DNA from: Knoellia aerolata DSM 18566
GTDB lineage: Bacteria; Actinomycetota; Actinomycetes; Actinomycetales; Dermatophilaceae
NCBI RefSeq assembly: GCF_000768695.1
Contig: NZ_AVPL01000004.1
Coordinates: forward strand, 1-64,000
DNA length: 64,000 nt
Direction: 5' to 3'
The notes below the pieces were generated by a model. The model saw only the letters and a program-made list of their open reading frames with translations, had not been told where the DNA came from and did not search any database. The first letter of the stretch is position 1. Every line of letters starts with the position of its first letter. Positions 27,329 to 36,115 of this stretch are shown piece after piece. The position numbers and the translations under genes are program-made.

Positions 27329-28071
27329 CGCGGGAGGGCGTCCAGGACCCACGGCCTCCCGCGGCGTGCCGGGGGAGTGAGGGTGACGTCGAACTCCTCG
27401 GCGACGATCGCGGCCAGCTTCTCGGGAGTGCGGGCCCGCTGACCCACCACGCAGAGGTGGCGGGCCACGAGGCCCCGGGTGTGCTTGGCCATGTGGCTCG
27501 CACCCGGCACGCGCACCTGCACCCAGCGGTCGGCGACGTCACCGACGGGAGTCCACGCGGCGGCATACGTCGAGCTCCGGCAGTCGACGACGACCTCGCG
27601 CCCGGCAGCGGGAGCCAGCACCTCGTCGAGGACCGGTCGCCACGCGGCCGCCACCGGTCCGAGGCCGGGCAGGTTCACGTCCATCGACAGGCGGTATGCC
27701 GTGATCCGGTCACCCAGCCGGACCGCACCGTGGAGCGCGGAGACGACGACGACCCACCGGTTGGCCCGGCGCCGCGCCGCGGGGTCCAGGGTGGCGAGGC
27801 CGAGCGCGTCGTAGAGCACCCCGGTGTAGACGTCGGCCGCGGGGGTGGCGGGTGCGGTGCCCAGCGTGAGGTTGCGGGCCACCTCGTCGGCGAGGCCCGG
27901 TGAGACGCCGAGCACCGTTGCGGCCGTGGGCGATGCGCTCGCCCTCGTGAGGTGCGCTGCCACCCGCTCGCGGGTCGTGGCCAGCTCCGGGAAGGACCAC
28001 GTGGCCGGGTCGGCCGGTCGTCCGCGACGGCGGTTCGACTTCGACTCCGACGGAGGGAGGACGATGAGCAC
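27319..28071 (-). CDS. yaaA: YaaA family peroxide-stress protein
   Basis: The 250-aa protein has the YaaA/DUF328 hallmarks: LIVLPPSESKS at the start, YTGVLYDALG, VVVSALHGAVRLGD, YRLSMDVNLPGLG, and VDCRSSTYAAAW. In E. coli YaaA limits free iron and DNA damage under peroxide. GTG 28071 encodes VLIVLPPSE, the conserved N-terminus. It is convergent with metZ (10-bp overlap) and divergent from the RNB gene. Confidence 0.88.
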   Translation of the reverse strand: MLIVLPPSESKSNRRRGRPADPATWSFPELATTRERVAAHLTRASASPTAATVLGVSPGLADEVARNLTLGTAPATPAADVYTGVLYDALGLATLDPAARRRANRWVVVVSALHGAVRLGDRITAYRLSMDVNLPGLGPVAAAWRPVLDEVLAPAAGREVVVDCRSSTYAAAWTPVGDVADRWVQVRVPGASHMAKHTRGLVARHLCVVGQRARTPEKLAAIVAEEFDVTLTPPARRGRPWVLDALPRQP

Positions 28072-28099
28072 GCGGCCACCCTACGTGCGGCCCCTTGGG

Positions 28100-28112
28100 T
28101 AGGTTGGCGGGC
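28100..28112 (+). promoter_or_regulatory. Leaderless-type promoter of the RNB ribonuclease gene
   Basis: TAGGTT (28100-28105) lies 7 nt before ATG 28113 with no ribosome site between. The divergent yaaA start is only 41 bp away, so the two promoters overlap. Confidence 0.65.
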
Positions 28113-29558
28113 ATGCCACATCGCGCGATCCGCCTCGCCCCCGTCGACCCCACGACCTCCGACACCGTCCGGGACACGCTGCTCGCCCGGTTCGCGGCGA
28201 TCCGGGCCGAGGTCGGCGCGAGCGAGGTGTTCCCCCCGGAGGTGCAGGCCGAGGCCGACCGGCTGGCGCAGACGCCGCCCGCGCTGCCCGAGCGCGACGA
28301 GACGGCCGTCCCCTTCGTCACCCTCGACCCGCCGACGTCCATGGACCTCGACCAGGCGATGTGCCTCGAGCGCGACGGCGACGGCTACCGCGTGCGCTAC
28401 GCCATCGCCGACGTGCCCGCCTTCGTCGAGCCCGGTGGGACGATCGACGCCGAGGCCCGACGCCGTGGCCAGACGATCTACTGCCCGGACCTCCGGGTCC
28501 CGCTCCATCCTCCCGTGCTCAGCGAAGGTGCGGCCAGCCTGCTGCCGGGTGAGGTGCGGCCGGCGTTCGTCTGGGACCTGCGGCTCGACGCGGAGGGTGA
28601 GGGGACGAGTGCGGAGGTCTACCGCGCGCTCGTCCGCTCGGTCGAGCGCTTCGACTACGCCGGGGTGCAGGAGCTCGTCGACGCGGGCACGACCGACGAG
28701 CGGTGGGTCCTGCTCCGCGAGATCGGCGAGCGCCGCATCCGGCAGGAGCAGCTGCGTGGCGGCGCCAGCCTGCCGATGCCCGAGCAGGAGGTCCACCTCG
28801 GCGACGACGGCAACTTCACCCTGGCGCTGCGGCCTCCTCGCACCTGCGAGGACTGGAACGCCCAGATCTCGCTGCTCACCGGCATGGCCGCCGCCGACCT
28901 CATGCTGCACGCCGGCATGGGCATCCTGCGCACGATGCCCGACGCCGACCACGACGCGGTCGCACGGTTCCGGCGCCAGGCCAAGGCCCTGGGCGCTCCC
29001 TGGCCGGCCGAGCAGGGCTACGGCGACTTCCTGCGCTCCCTCGACCGCGACGACCCCAGGCACCTCGCGCTCATCCACGCGGCCACCGCCCTCTTCCGGG
29101 GTGCGGGCTACACGCCGTTCGACGGCGACGTGCCCGAGCAGGTCGGGCACGCCGCGGTGGCCGAGGCGTACGCCCACGTCACCGCCCCGCTGCGCCGCCT
29201 CGTCGACCGGTTCGGGCTCGTCGTCTGCGAGGCGATCAGCGCGGACCGCGAGGTCCCGGTCTGGGTCCGCAAGGCGCTGCCGTCGATCCCCGAGCTGATG
29301 AAGGAGTCCGACCGCCGCGCCGGTGCGGCCGACCGGATGTGCGCCGACGCCGTCGAGGCGGCCGTGCTCCACGCGCACGTCGGTGAGACCTTCGACGCCG
29401 TGGTCGTCGACCGCGACGACCGCGGGCTCGAGGTCCAGCTCCTCGAGATCCCGGTCCTCGCCCGGGCCAAGGGGCAGGGCGACCTCGGCGCGTCCGTGTC
29501 CGTCCGGCTGGAGTCCGCGGACGTCGCCACGGGCCAGGTGCGGTTCGTCGTCGCCTGA
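28113..29558 (+). CDS. RNB-domain (RNase II/R family) 3'-5' exoribonuclease, compact form
   Basis: The 481-aa protein is nearly all RNB catalytic domain: VTLDPPTSMDLDQAMCLE supplies the Mg-binding Asp cluster, then YRVRYAIADVPAFVEPGG, RRRGQTIYCPDLRVPLHPP, LSEGAASLLPGEVRPAFV and AYAHVTAPLRRLVDRFG. It lacks the two N-terminal cold-shock domains and most of the S1 domain of RNase II/R, which is common in actinobacterial versions. It degrades RNA processively from the 3' end. ATG 28113 gives the family start. It lies directly upstream of the RNase P RNA gene. Confidence 0.9.
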   Translation: MPHRAIRLAPVDPTTSDTVRDTLLARFAAIRAEVGASEVFPPEVQAEADRLAQTPPALPERDETAVPFVTLDPPTSMDLDQAMCLERDGDGYRVRYAIADVPAFVEPGGTIDAEARRRGQTIYCPDLRVPLHPPVLSEGAASLLPGEVRPAFVWDLRLDAEGEGTSAEVYRALVRSVERFDYAGVQELVDAGTTDERWVLLREIGERRIRQEQLRGGASLPMPEQEVHLGDDGNFTLALRPPRTCEDWNAQISLLTGMAAADLMLHAGMGILRTMPDADHDAVARFRRQAKALGAPWPAEQGYGDFLRSLDRDDPRHLALIHAATALFRGAGYTPFDGDVPEQVGHAAVAEAYAHVTAPLRRLVDRFGLVVCEAISADREVPVWVRKALPSIPELMKESDRRAGAADRMCADAVEAAVLHAHVGETFDAVVVDRDDRGLEVQLLEIPVLARAKGQGDLGASVSVRLESADVATGQVRFVVA

Positions 29559-29574
29559 CCCGGCCGTCCACCCC

Positions 29575-29586
29575 TATGCTGGGGAC
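29575..29586 (+). promoter_or_regulatory. -10 box of rnpB
   Basis: TATGCT (29575-29580) is followed after 6 nt by G29587, the first base of the RNase P RNA as defined by its terminal helix. Confidence 0.7.
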
Positions 29587-29967
29587 GCGGACGAGTCAGT
29601 CCGACGGTCGCGGCGTGGGCAACCACGTCGAGGAAAGTCCGGGCTCCACAGGGCAGGGTGGTGGCCAACAGCCACCCGGGGTGACCCGCGGGACAGTGCC
29701 ACAGAGAACAGACCGCCTCCCGGTCTCGACCGGGCGGTGAGGGTGAAACGGTGGTGTAAGAGACCACCAGCGGCTCCGGTGACGGAGTCGGCTCGGTAAA
29801 CCCCACCCGGAGCAAGCTCAGACAGTGTGCGTTCGAGGGCGGCCCGCCCGAGCACACGGGTAGGGCGCTGGAGGCCGCTGGCAACAGCGGTCCGAGATGG
29901 ATGACCGTCAACGTGACCCGGGCAACCGGCCACGTGACAGAACCCGGCTTATGACTGACTCGTCCGC
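29587..29967 (+). ncRNA. rnpB: RNase P RNA, bacterial class A
   Basis: The 5' end GCGGACGAGTCAGT pairs with the 3' end ACTGACTCGTCCGC to close helix P1, giving a 381-nt molecule. Universally conserved segments are present: GAGGAAAGTCCGGGCTCCA (P4 5' strand), ACAGTGCCACAGAGA, GGTGAAACGG, GGTAAACCCCACC and the 3' P4 strand region ending in GACAGAACCCGGCTTA. It is the catalytic subunit that removes tRNA 5' leaders, including that of the tRNA-Val gene at 24 kb. Confidence 0.97.
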
Positions 29968-29987
29968 ACCCACGCCGGGACCCGGCA

Positions 29988-29999
29988 TACGGTGGAGAC
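29988..29999 (+). promoter_or_regulatory. Leaderless-type promoter of the MBL-fold gene
   Basis: TACGGT (29988-29993) lies 6 nt before ATG 30000, inside a CGGCATAC octamer overlap (29985-29990). A GGTGGAG stretch could alternatively act as a weak ribosome site. Confidence 0.5.
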
Positions 30000-30653
30000 A
30001 TGCGACTCACGCACCTCGGCCACGCCTGCCTGCTCGTCGAGATCGGCGACCAGCGCGTCCTCATCGACCCGGGCGGGTTCACGCCCGGCTTCGAGGCGGT
30101 GGGTGACCTCACCGCCGTCGTCGTGACCCACCAGCACCCGGACCACCTCGACCGGGGGAGGTTCCCCGCGCTGGTGCAGCGCAACCCGCAGGCCAGGGTC
30201 CTCGCCGACCCCGGCAGCCTCGACGTGCTGTCCGGGCTGGGCATCGACGCGCAGGCCCACGACGGGGGGACGACGCTCGGCTCGGTGACGCTCACCCCCG
30301 TGGGCGAGGTCCACGCCCTCATCCACGACGACATCGCGCGCATCCCCAACGTCGGCGTCGTGCTGCGGGCCGAGGGCGAACCCGGCCTCTACCACCCCGG
30401 TGACAGCCTCGACGGCGAGCCGGGCGAGGTCGACGTCGTCGCCTTCCCGCTCAACGCGCCGTGGCAGCGCAGCCGGGACATGGCCGGCTTCCTGCGCCGG
30501 CTCAACCCGCCGGTCGCGGTCCCCATCCACGACGGGCTGCTCAACGAGTCCGGGCGCGACCTCTACCTCGGCCAGGCCCGCACGCTCGGGGGAGCGGACA
30601 CCGAGGTGCGCGACCTCGCCGCATCCGGTGCGGTGGAGTTCACCGTCCGCTGA
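30000..30653 (+). CDS. Metallo-beta-lactamase-fold hydrolase (YcbL/UlaG-like)
   Basis: The 217-aa protein has LTHLGHACLLVE at the start and the metal motif VVTHQHPDHLD (HxHxDH), then LYHPGDSLDG and VAVPIHDGLLN as later ligands. The pattern is that of small UlaG/UPF0173-like metal-dependent hydrolases. Substrate is unknown. It is followed by a hairpin and the converging ppgK gene. Confidence 0.88.
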   Translation: MRLTHLGHACLLVEIGDQRVLIDPGGFTPGFEAVGDLTAVVVTHQHPDHLDRGRFPALVQRNPQARVLADPGSLDVLSGLGIDAQAHDGGTTLGSVTLTPVGEVHALIHDDIARIPNVGVVLRAEGEPGLYHPGDSLDGEPGEVDVVAFPLNAPWQRSRDMAGFLRRLNPPVAVPIHDGLLNESGRDLYLGQARTLGGADTEVRDLAASGAVEFTVR

Positions 30654-30689
30654 CCTCCGGGGGCCGTCGGGTCGTCCGTGCGCCGGCAC

Positions 30690-30741
30690 GTCGTTCTCGT
30701 CCGGGCACGGCGCCAGGGCGACAGGCCGCCGCGAGAACGAC
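30690..30741. terminator. Bidirectional terminator between MBL-fold gene and ppgK
   Basis: GTCGTTCTCG (30690-30699) pairs with CGAGAACGAC (30732-30741), a 10-bp stem with a 32-nt loop, in the 103-bp convergent gap. Confidence 0.55.
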
Positions 30742-30756
30742 ATGGCGTCGGCATCG

Positions 30757-31527
30757 TCAGCGCGAGTCGTGGTACTCCTGCGCGAGGTGCGCGGCACCGA
30801 TGATGCCCGCCTTGTTCTCGAGCGTCGCCGGGACGATCTTGGTGCGGAGCCTGAGGAGCGGGAGGAACTGCTCGGCGTCCTTGGACACGCCGCCGCCGAC
30901 GACGATGAGGTCGGGCCACAGGAGGTTCTCGAGGTGGCTGTAGTAGCGCTGCAGCCGCTTCGTCCACTCGGGGTAGCTCAGGCCCTCGATGTCCTTGATC
31001 GAGGAGGCCGCGCGCTTCTCCGCGTCGAAGCCGTCGAGCTCGAGGTGACCCAGCTCGGAGTTGGGGACGAGGACACCGTTGTGGATGAGCGCGGTGCCGA
31101 TGCCCGTGCCCAGCGTCGTGAGGATGACCAGGCCCTTCTGCCCCTTGGCCGCGCCGTAGTGGAGCTCGGCGACCCCGGCCGCGTCCGCGTCGTTGACGAG
31201 GACGATGTCGTGGCCGAGCTTCTTCTCGAGGAGCTTCTCGGCCTCGAAGTCGAGCCAGGACTTGTCGATGTTCGCGGCGGAGCGCACCACGCCCCGCGTG
31301 ACGACCCCGGGGATGGTGATGCCGATGGGGGAGTCGCCCCGGACGTCGTCGAAGTGGTCGACGATCTGGTCGATGACGTCCGCGACGGCCTCGGGCGTGG
31401 ACTTCGCCGGCGTGTCGATGCGCTTGCGCTTGGCGGCGAACTCGCCCTTGGCGAGGTCGACCGGCGCTCCCTTGATCCCACTCCCGCCGACGTCGATGCC
31501 CAGCGGCAGACCGGTCTTCTTGCTCAT
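30757..31527 (-). CDS. ppgK: Polyphosphate glucokinase
   Basis: The 256-aa ROK-family kinase has [17 protein letters not shown] at the N-terminus (phosphate loop), [12 protein letters not shown] with the catalytic Asp, [15 protein letters not shown], and ELGHLELDG. This short form with DVGGSGIKG matches actinobacterial PPGK, which phosphorylates glucose with polyphosphate or ATP. It fits a polyphosphate-storing lineage. ATG 31527 follows GAAGGAG at good spacing. Confidence 0.92.
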   Translation of the reverse strand: MSKKTGLPLGIDVGGSGIKGAPVDLAKGEFAAKRKRIDTPAKSTPEAVADVIDQIVDHFDDVRGDSPIGITIPGVVTRGVVRSAANIDKSWLDFEAEKLLEKKLGHDIVLVNDADAAGVAELHYGAAKGQKGLVILTTLGTGIGTALIHNGVLVPNSELGHLELDGFDAEKRAASSIKDIEGLSYPEWTKRLQRYYSHLENLLWPDLIVVGGGVSKDAEQFLPLLRLRTKIVPATLENKAGIIGAAHLAQEYHDSR

Positions 31528-31585
31528 GGGGACTCCTTCGTCCGGGGTCGAGTCGTGCGGGTGTCGAGGGGGGTGTCGTGCGGGG

Positions 31586-32449
31586 TCAGGGGAGGGTGAG
31601 GATCTCGTTGCCGCTGTCGGTGATGAGGATGGTGTGCTCGAACTGTGCCGAACGCCTGCGGTCCGCGGTGACGACGGTCCAGTCGTCGTCCCACATCTCC
31701 CACGCCTCCGTGCCGAGGTTGAGCATCGGCTCGACGGTGAAGGTCATCCCCGGCTCGATGAGCGTGTCGTAGGACGGGGCCGCGTCGTAGTGCGGGATGA
31801 CGAGCCCCGAGTGGAAGGACCGGCCGATCCCGTGGCCGGTGAAGTCGCGCACGACGCCGTAGCCGAACCGGCGGGCGTAGCTCTCGATGACCCGGCCGAT
31901 GACGTTGACCCGACGGCCGGGCAGGGCCGCCTTGATCCCGCGCATCATCGCCTCGTGGGTGCGTTCGACGAGCAGGCGCGACTCCTCGTCCACGTCACCG
32001 CAGAGGTAGGTCGCGTCCGTGTCACCGTGCACCCCACCGATGTAGGCCGTGATGTCGATGTTGACGATGTCCCCGTCCTCGAGCCGGCGCGAGTCCGGTA
32101 TGCCGTGGCACACGACCTCGTTCACCGACGTGCAGAGCGACTTGGGGAACCCGCGGTAGCCGAGGGTGGAGGGGTAGGCGCCGTGGTCGAGGAGGAACTC
32201 GTGACCGACGCGGTCGACCTCGTCGGTGGTGACTCCGGGAGCGATGACGGCGGCGGCGGCGGCCATGGCCCGGGCCGCGATCCGACCCGCCACCCGCATG
32301 AGCTCGATCGTCTCGGCGTCCTTGACCTCCGGGGAGAGGAACTTGTCGGGCGTGGGCCGGTCGACGTACTCCGGGCGCTCGATGGTGGCGGTCACGGCGC
32401 GTCTCGGGGAGACCTCCCCCGGAGCGACACTTCCGTAGGTCATCGGCAT
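31586..32449 (-). CDS. map: Methionine aminopeptidase, type I
   Basis: The 287-aa enzyme has the pita-bread fold with metal ligands visible in [20 protein letters not shown] (two Asp), [10 protein letters not shown] (His), FTVEPML (Glu) and [11 protein letters not shown] (Glu). An N-terminal extension of about 40 residues is typical of actinobacterial MapB. It removes initiator Met. ATG 32449 is followed by a second ATG at 32443. TAGACT lies 7 nt upstream of 32449 on the minus strand, so the message is probably leaderless and 32449 is favoured. Diverges from a 62-aa gene. Confidence 0.93.
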   Translation of the reverse strand: MPMTYGSVAPGEVSPRRAVTATIERPEYVDRPTPDKFLSPEVKDAETIELMRVAGRIAARAMAAAAAVIAPGVTTDEVDRVGHEFLLDHGAYPSTLGYRGFPKSLCTSVNEVVCHGIPDSRRLEDGDIVNIDITAYIGGVHGDTDATYLCGDVDEESRLLVERTHEAMMRGIKAALPGRRVNVIGRVIESYARRFGYGVVRDFTGHGIGRSFHSGLVIPHYDAAPSYDTLIEPGMTFTVEPMLNLGTEAWEMWDDDWTVVTADRRRSAQFEHTILITDSGNEILTLP

Positions 32450-32462
32450 ACGGTGGAGTCTA
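32450..32462 (-). promoter_or_regulatory. Leaderless-type promoter of map
   Basis: On the minus strand TAGACT (32462-32457) is followed by 7 nt and ATG 32449. The divergent 62-aa gene starts only 48 bp away. Confidence 0.7.
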
Positions 32463-32497
32463 GGCAGAGTGCCGCACAGGTTGACGAGGAGGACAGC

Positions 32498-32686
32498 GTG
32501 GCTTACTGGTACAACATCGCGACCCAGCAGGTCGAGACCGACGAGAACCGCAGCCGCAACGACGACGTCATGGGACCGTACGACACCGAGGACGAGGCCC
32601 GCGGCGCCCTCGCCAGCGCCCGCGAGAACACCGAGAAGTGGGACGCCGAGGACCGCGCCTGGGAGGGCAAGGACGAGGAGGACTGA
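32498..32686 (+). CDS. Small conserved actinobacterial protein (SPOR-like)
   Basis: The 62-aa protein reads [20 protein letters not shown] then [20 protein letters not shown], with an acidic tail. It is a conserved small protein found beside map in actinobacteria and is sometimes wrongly labelled methionine aminopeptidase. The layout (aromatic start, GPY turn, EDEA helix) resembles a minimal SPOR/fragment domain, but function is unknown. GTG 32498 follows GAGGAGGA at ideal spacing. The stop is 1 bp from the converging panB stop. Confidence 0.82.
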   Translation: MAYWYNIATQQVETDENRSRNDDVMGPYDTEDEARGALASARENTEKWDAEDRAWEGKDEED

Positions 32687-32687
32687 C

Positions 32688-33557
32688 TCACTCCTCGAAG
32701 CTGTGCTCGGCGGCGGGGAAGGCTCCCGAGGCGACCTCGCCGGCATACGCCCTCGCGGCGTTGCCGAGGTCGGTCCGCATGTCGAGGTACTTCTTGACGA
32801 AGCGCGGCGCACGCCCACCGCGGAGCCCGGCCATGTCCTGCCAGACGAGCACCTGGGCGTCGCAGTCCGGGCCGGCGCCGATCCCGACGGTCGGGATGCG
32901 CAGCGCCTCGGTGACCCGCTTCGCGGCGGGCGCGGGCACCATCTCCATGACGACCGCGAAGCACCCGGCCTCCTGCAGCGCGATCGCGTCCTCGAGGAGG
33001 CGGTCGGCCCCGGCGCCGCGCCCCTGCACCCGGTAGCCACCGAGCACGTGCTCGCTCTGCGGGGTGAAGCCGATGTGCCCCATGACGGGGATGCCGGCGC
33101 GCACGAGGAGCTCGACCTCCGGCACCATCGCCATGCCGCCCTCGAGCTTGACGGCGTGGGCCATGCCCTCCTTCATGAAGCGCGTCGCGGTGGCGAGCGC
33201 CTGCTGCGGGCTCGCCTGGTAGGACCCGAACGGGAGGTCGGCGACGACCATCGCGTGCTTGGCCGCCGAGGTCACGGCGCGGCAGAGGGGCACGAGGTGG
33301 TCGACGGTGACCGGCACCGTGGTCTCGAACCCGTAGACGTTGTTGCCGGCGGAGTCGCCCACGAGAAGGCAGGGGATGCCGGCCTCGTCGAAGATCTCGG
33401 CGGCATACATGTCGTATGCCGTGAGCATCGCCCACTTCTCGCCCGTCTCCTTCATCTTCTGCAGATGGGGGACCCGGATGCGCTTCTGCGGGGCCGCCTG
33501 GGCTCCGGTGCCGTAGGGGTTGGTGGTCTCTGCGGGGGGAGTGGGCTGGGCGCTCAT
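32688..33557 (-). CDS. panB: 3-methyl-2-oxobutanoate hydroxymethyltransferase
   Basis: The 289-aa TIM-barrel enzyme has [38 protein letters not shown] (metal Asp), [17 protein letters not shown] and [10 protein letters not shown], then [14 protein letters not shown] and [15 protein letters not shown]. It makes ketopantoate, the first step to pantothenate and CoA, which also feeds AcpP. An N-terminal extension rich in Pro/Ala precedes the barrel. A perfect inverted pair of the CGGCATAC octamer lies inside the gene (33401-33421). Confidence 0.93.
   Translation of the reverse strand: MSAQPTPPAETTNPYGTGAQAAPQKRIRVPHLQKMKETGEKWAMLTAYDMYAAEIFDEAGIPCLLVGDSAGNNVYGFETTVPVTVDHLVPLCRAVTSAAKHAMVVADLPFGSYQASPQQALATATRFMKEGMAHAVKLEGGMAMVPEVELLVRAGIPVMGHIGFTPQSEHVLGGYRVQGRGAGADRLLEDAIALQEAGCFAVVMEMVPAPAAKRVTEALRIPTVGIGAGPDCDAQVLVWQDMAGLRGGRAPRFVKKYLDMRTDLGNAARAYAGEVASGAFPAAEHSFEE
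33401..33421. repeat. Inverted pair of the CGGCATAC octamer inside panB
   Basis: CGGCATAC (33401-33408), 5-nt spacer, GTATGCCG (33414-33421). It encodes part of [10 protein letters not shown], using rare GCA/TAC and TAC/GCC junctions twice in a row. It is the tightest cluster of the dispersed octamer family. Confidence 0.85.
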
Positions 33558-33638
33558 GGGGCGATCCTGTCAGAGGCCGCTCGACGGGGCCCTCGTGCTG
33601 GGAAGGTAAAAAGCAGGTCAAGGAAACCCCACAAACCA

Positions 33639-33657
33639 TTGTGCAATCGCAATGCAC
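33639..33657. promoter_or_regulatory. Inverted repeat TGTGCA-N7-TGCACA upstream of the M6 protease gene
   Basis: The arms sit in the A/T-rich 158-bp gap between panB and the protease (sequence TGTGCAATCGCAATGCACA). Position about 60-75 bp before the GTG fits an operator. The half-site TGTGCA also occurs upstream of fasR in reversed orientation. Confidence 0.45.
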
Positions 33658-33715
33658 ATGTTTCTCTGCAGTAGCCGCGCCTGACCCCTGGCGGGCGATC
33701 ACACTCGGAGGAACC

Positions 33716-36022
33716 GTGACACAACGACACACTCGCGCCCTGGCCGGACTGGCCGGGGCCGCGTTGGTGGTGAGCCTCGCGCCGATGGGCGCGCAGGCCA
33801 AGGACGCCGCGCCCCCTGCAGCAGACACGAAGGCCTCGACGAAGAAGCAGGACGACCTGCCCAACCCCCTCGGCGACGCCGCGCGCACGCTGCGCCAGGA
33901 CGCCGTCACCCAGCTCGTCAAGGGCACGGCGACCACCGAGACCCGTGGTGGGCAGCGCGTCATCAAGCTCAAGGGCAACCCCAAGGCCGCCAAGGGCAGC
34001 CCCGCCGCGAAGGACCGGTTCGTGTCCTACCCGGTCAACCGCGAGGAGAGCATCTTCACGATCCTCGGCGAGTTCGGTTCGCAGGTCCACCCCACCACCG
34101 GTGGCACGCCCGGCCCGCTGCACAACCAGATCGCCGAGCCGGACCGCAACTGGGACGGCGACGCGACCGACGACAACAGCACGGAGTGGTCGGCCAACTA
34201 CGACCGCGCGCACTACCAGGACCTCATGTTCGGTGAGGGCGAGTCCTTCAAGGACTTCTACCTCAAGCAGTCCAACGGCCGCTTCCTCGCCAAGGGCGAC
34301 GTGTCCGACTGGGTGAAGGTCCCTTACAACGCAGCGCGCTACGGCAGCAACAAGATCAGCGACGCCCAGGGCGCCTGGCCGTTCGTCGAGCACTCCGCCA
34401 CCGCGTGGTTCGAGTCCCAGAAGGCCGCCGGCAAGACCGACGCCGAGATCAAGACCTACCTCGAGCAGTTCGACAAGGTCGACCGCTACGACTACGACGG
34501 TGACGGCAACTTCGCCGAGGCCGACGGCTACATCGACCACTTCCAGGCGATCCACGCCGGTGCTGGTGAGGAGGCCGGCGGCGGCGCCCAGGGCGAGGAC
34601 GCCATCTGGTCGCACCGCTGGTACGTCAACTACAACCAGGCCGGCAAGACCGGCCCGGCGTTCAACAAGGCCGGCGGTGTGCCCCTGGGCAACACCGGGA
34701 TCTGGATCGGTGACTACACGACGGAGCCCGAGAACGGCGGCCTCGGCGTGTTCGCGCACGAGTTCGGTCACGACCTCGGCCTGCCGGACTACTACGACAC
34801 CGCCGGTGGCGACAACGGCACCGGGTTCTGGACGCTCATGTCCGGCGGCTCCTGGCTCAACGACGGCGGCGAGGACATCGGCTCCAAGCCCGGCTACATG
34901 GGCCCGCTCGAGAAGCTCCAGCTCGGCTGGCTCGACTACACCGTCGCCGGCAAGAGTGGCACCTACACGCTGGGCCAGGCGGACCTCGACGGCGCCACGA
35001 CGCCGCAGGCCGTCATCGTCCCGCTGCCCGACAAGAAGGTCGTCACGAAGTACAACACCCCGCACAGCGGCACCGCCGAGTGGTGGAGCGGCTCGGGCAA
35101 CGACCTGAAGAACTCGATCACCCGGGACGTCGACCTCACCGGCAAGACGTCGGCCAGCATGTCGGCGTGGCTGGACTACGACATCGAAGAGGGCTACGAC
35201 TACCTCTACGTCCAGGCCTCCGCCGACGGTGGCGCCACCTGGACCGATGTCGCCGCCATCGACGGCGCGAGCAACGGTTGGACGCAGAAGTCCTTCGACC
35301 TCACGGCGTTCGCCGGCAAGCAGGCCAAGGTGCGCTTCAACTACGTCACCGACGGCGGACTCGCCCTCAAGGGTGCGTTCATCGACGACATCACCATCAC
35401 CGCCGACGGGGCCACCGTTCTCAACGACACCGTCGAGTCCGGTGCCAACGGCTGGACGGCCGTGGGCTTCACCATCATGAGCGGCACGACGGACAAGATG
35501 TACCCGCGCTGGTACATGGCCGAGAACCGTGTGTACTCCGGCTACGACACGACGCTCAAAACCGGCCCGTACAACTTCGGCTGGTCCAGCACCAAGCCGG
35601 ACTGGGTCGAGCGCTTCCCCTACCAGAACGGCATGCTCGTCTGGTACGTCGACGGCTCGTTCGCCGACAACAACACCATCACCCACCCGGGTGGCGGCAT
35701 GTCGCTGCCCGTGGACGCCCGGCCGGCTCCCGTGAAGTTCCCCGGCGGGCAGCTGCTCGGCAACCGTCGTCAGCCGTGGGACGCCACGTTCGGCCAGGAG
35801 AAGACCGACTCGGTCACCTTCCACCGCAACGGCGTTCCCGTGACCATCGGCAAGCAGGCGGCGATCCCGACCTTCGACGACACCGACCCGAACCGCTACT
35901 GGACCGCGGACAACCCGATGAGCTCGGTCAAGGTCGCCGGTCTCGGCACGAAGATCACCGTCGCCCGGACGACCAAGGGCGGCACGGAGATGCAGCTCAA
36001 GATCACTCTCGGCGCCAAGTGA
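33716..36022 (+). CDS. Secreted immune-inhibitor-A-type M6 metalloprotease
   Basis: The 768-aa protein starts with a signal peptide (RALAGLAGAALVVSLAPMG, AQA site near residue 30) and a propeptide. The zinc motif FAHEFGHDLGLPDYYD has His348, Glu349 and His352, and a Ca-binding-like YDYDGDGNFAEADGY loop precedes it. A beta-sandwich domain follows (DYLYVQASADGGATWTDV, VRFNYVTDGG, AFIDDITITAD). InhA-type proteases degrade host or environmental proteins extracellularly. GTG 33716 follows GGAGGAACC. A strong hairpin follows the gene. Confidence 0.9.
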   Translation: MTQRHTRALAGLAGAALVVSLAPMGAQAKDAAPPAADTKASTKKQDDLPNPLGDAARTLRQDAVTQLVKGTATTETRGGQRVIKLKGNPKAAKGSPAAKDRFVSYPVNREESIFTILGEFGSQVHPTTGGTPGPLHNQIAEPDRNWDGDATDDNSTEWSANYDRAHYQDLMFGEGESFKDFYLKQSNGRFLAKGDVSDWVKVPYNAARYGSNKISDAQGAWPFVEHSATAWFESQKAAGKTDAEIKTYLEQFDKVDRYDYDGDGNFAEADGYIDHFQAIHAGAGEEAGGGAQGEDAIWSHRWYVNYNQAGKTGPAFNKAGGVPLGNTGIWIGDYTTEPENGGLGVFAHEFGHDLGLPDYYDTAGGDNGTGFWTLMSGGSWLNDGGEDIGSKPGYMGPLEKLQLGWLDYTVAGKSGTYTLGQADLDGATTPQAVIVPLPDKKVVTKYNTPHSGTAEWWSGSGNDLKNSITRDVDLTGKTSASMSAWLDYDIEEGYDYLYVQASADGGATWTDVAAIDGASNGWTQKSFDLTAFAGKQAKVRFNYVTDGGLALKGAFIDDITITADGATVLNDTVESGANGWTAVGFTIMSGTTDKMYPRWYMAENRVYSGYDTTLKTGPYNFGWSSTKPDWVERFPYQNGMLVWYVDGSFADNNTITHPGGGMSLPVDARPAPVKFPGGQLLGNRRQPWDATFGQEKTDSVTFHRNGVPVTIGKQAAIPTFDDTDPNRYWTADNPMSSVKVAGLGTKITVARTTKGGTEMQLKITLGAK

Positions 36023-36058
36023 CTCAAGCCCTGGGCTGAGTCACCTGCAGGAGGGGGA

Positions 36059-36087
36059 GGGCCCCGGAGCGACATGCTCCGGGGCCC
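36059..36087 (+). terminator. Terminator of the M6 protease gene
   Basis: A perfect 12-bp GC stem (36059-36070 with 36076-36087) has a 5-nt loop and a short TTG tail; outer sequences (GGGGGAGG and CCTCCCCC) extend pairing with a bulge. A smaller hairpin at the stop codon (GTGACTCA...TGAGTCAC) precedes it. It insulates glnA2, whose promoter begins 17 bp later. Confidence 0.8.
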
Positions 36088-36103
36088 TTGCCCTGCCTCC
36101 CCC

Positions 36104-36115
36104 TAGGATGCCGAC
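36104..36115 (+). promoter_or_regulatory. Leaderless-type promoter of glnA2
   Basis: TAGGAT (36104-36109) lies 6 nt before ATG 36116. There is no ribosome site; the preceding bases belong to the terminator hairpin flank. Confidence 0.7.

Noticed and set aside
33554-35824. Long minus-strand frame opposite the M6 protease
   Set aside because: Low-complexity V/G/D/R composition and no motif; the plus strand carries the zinc protease motif.
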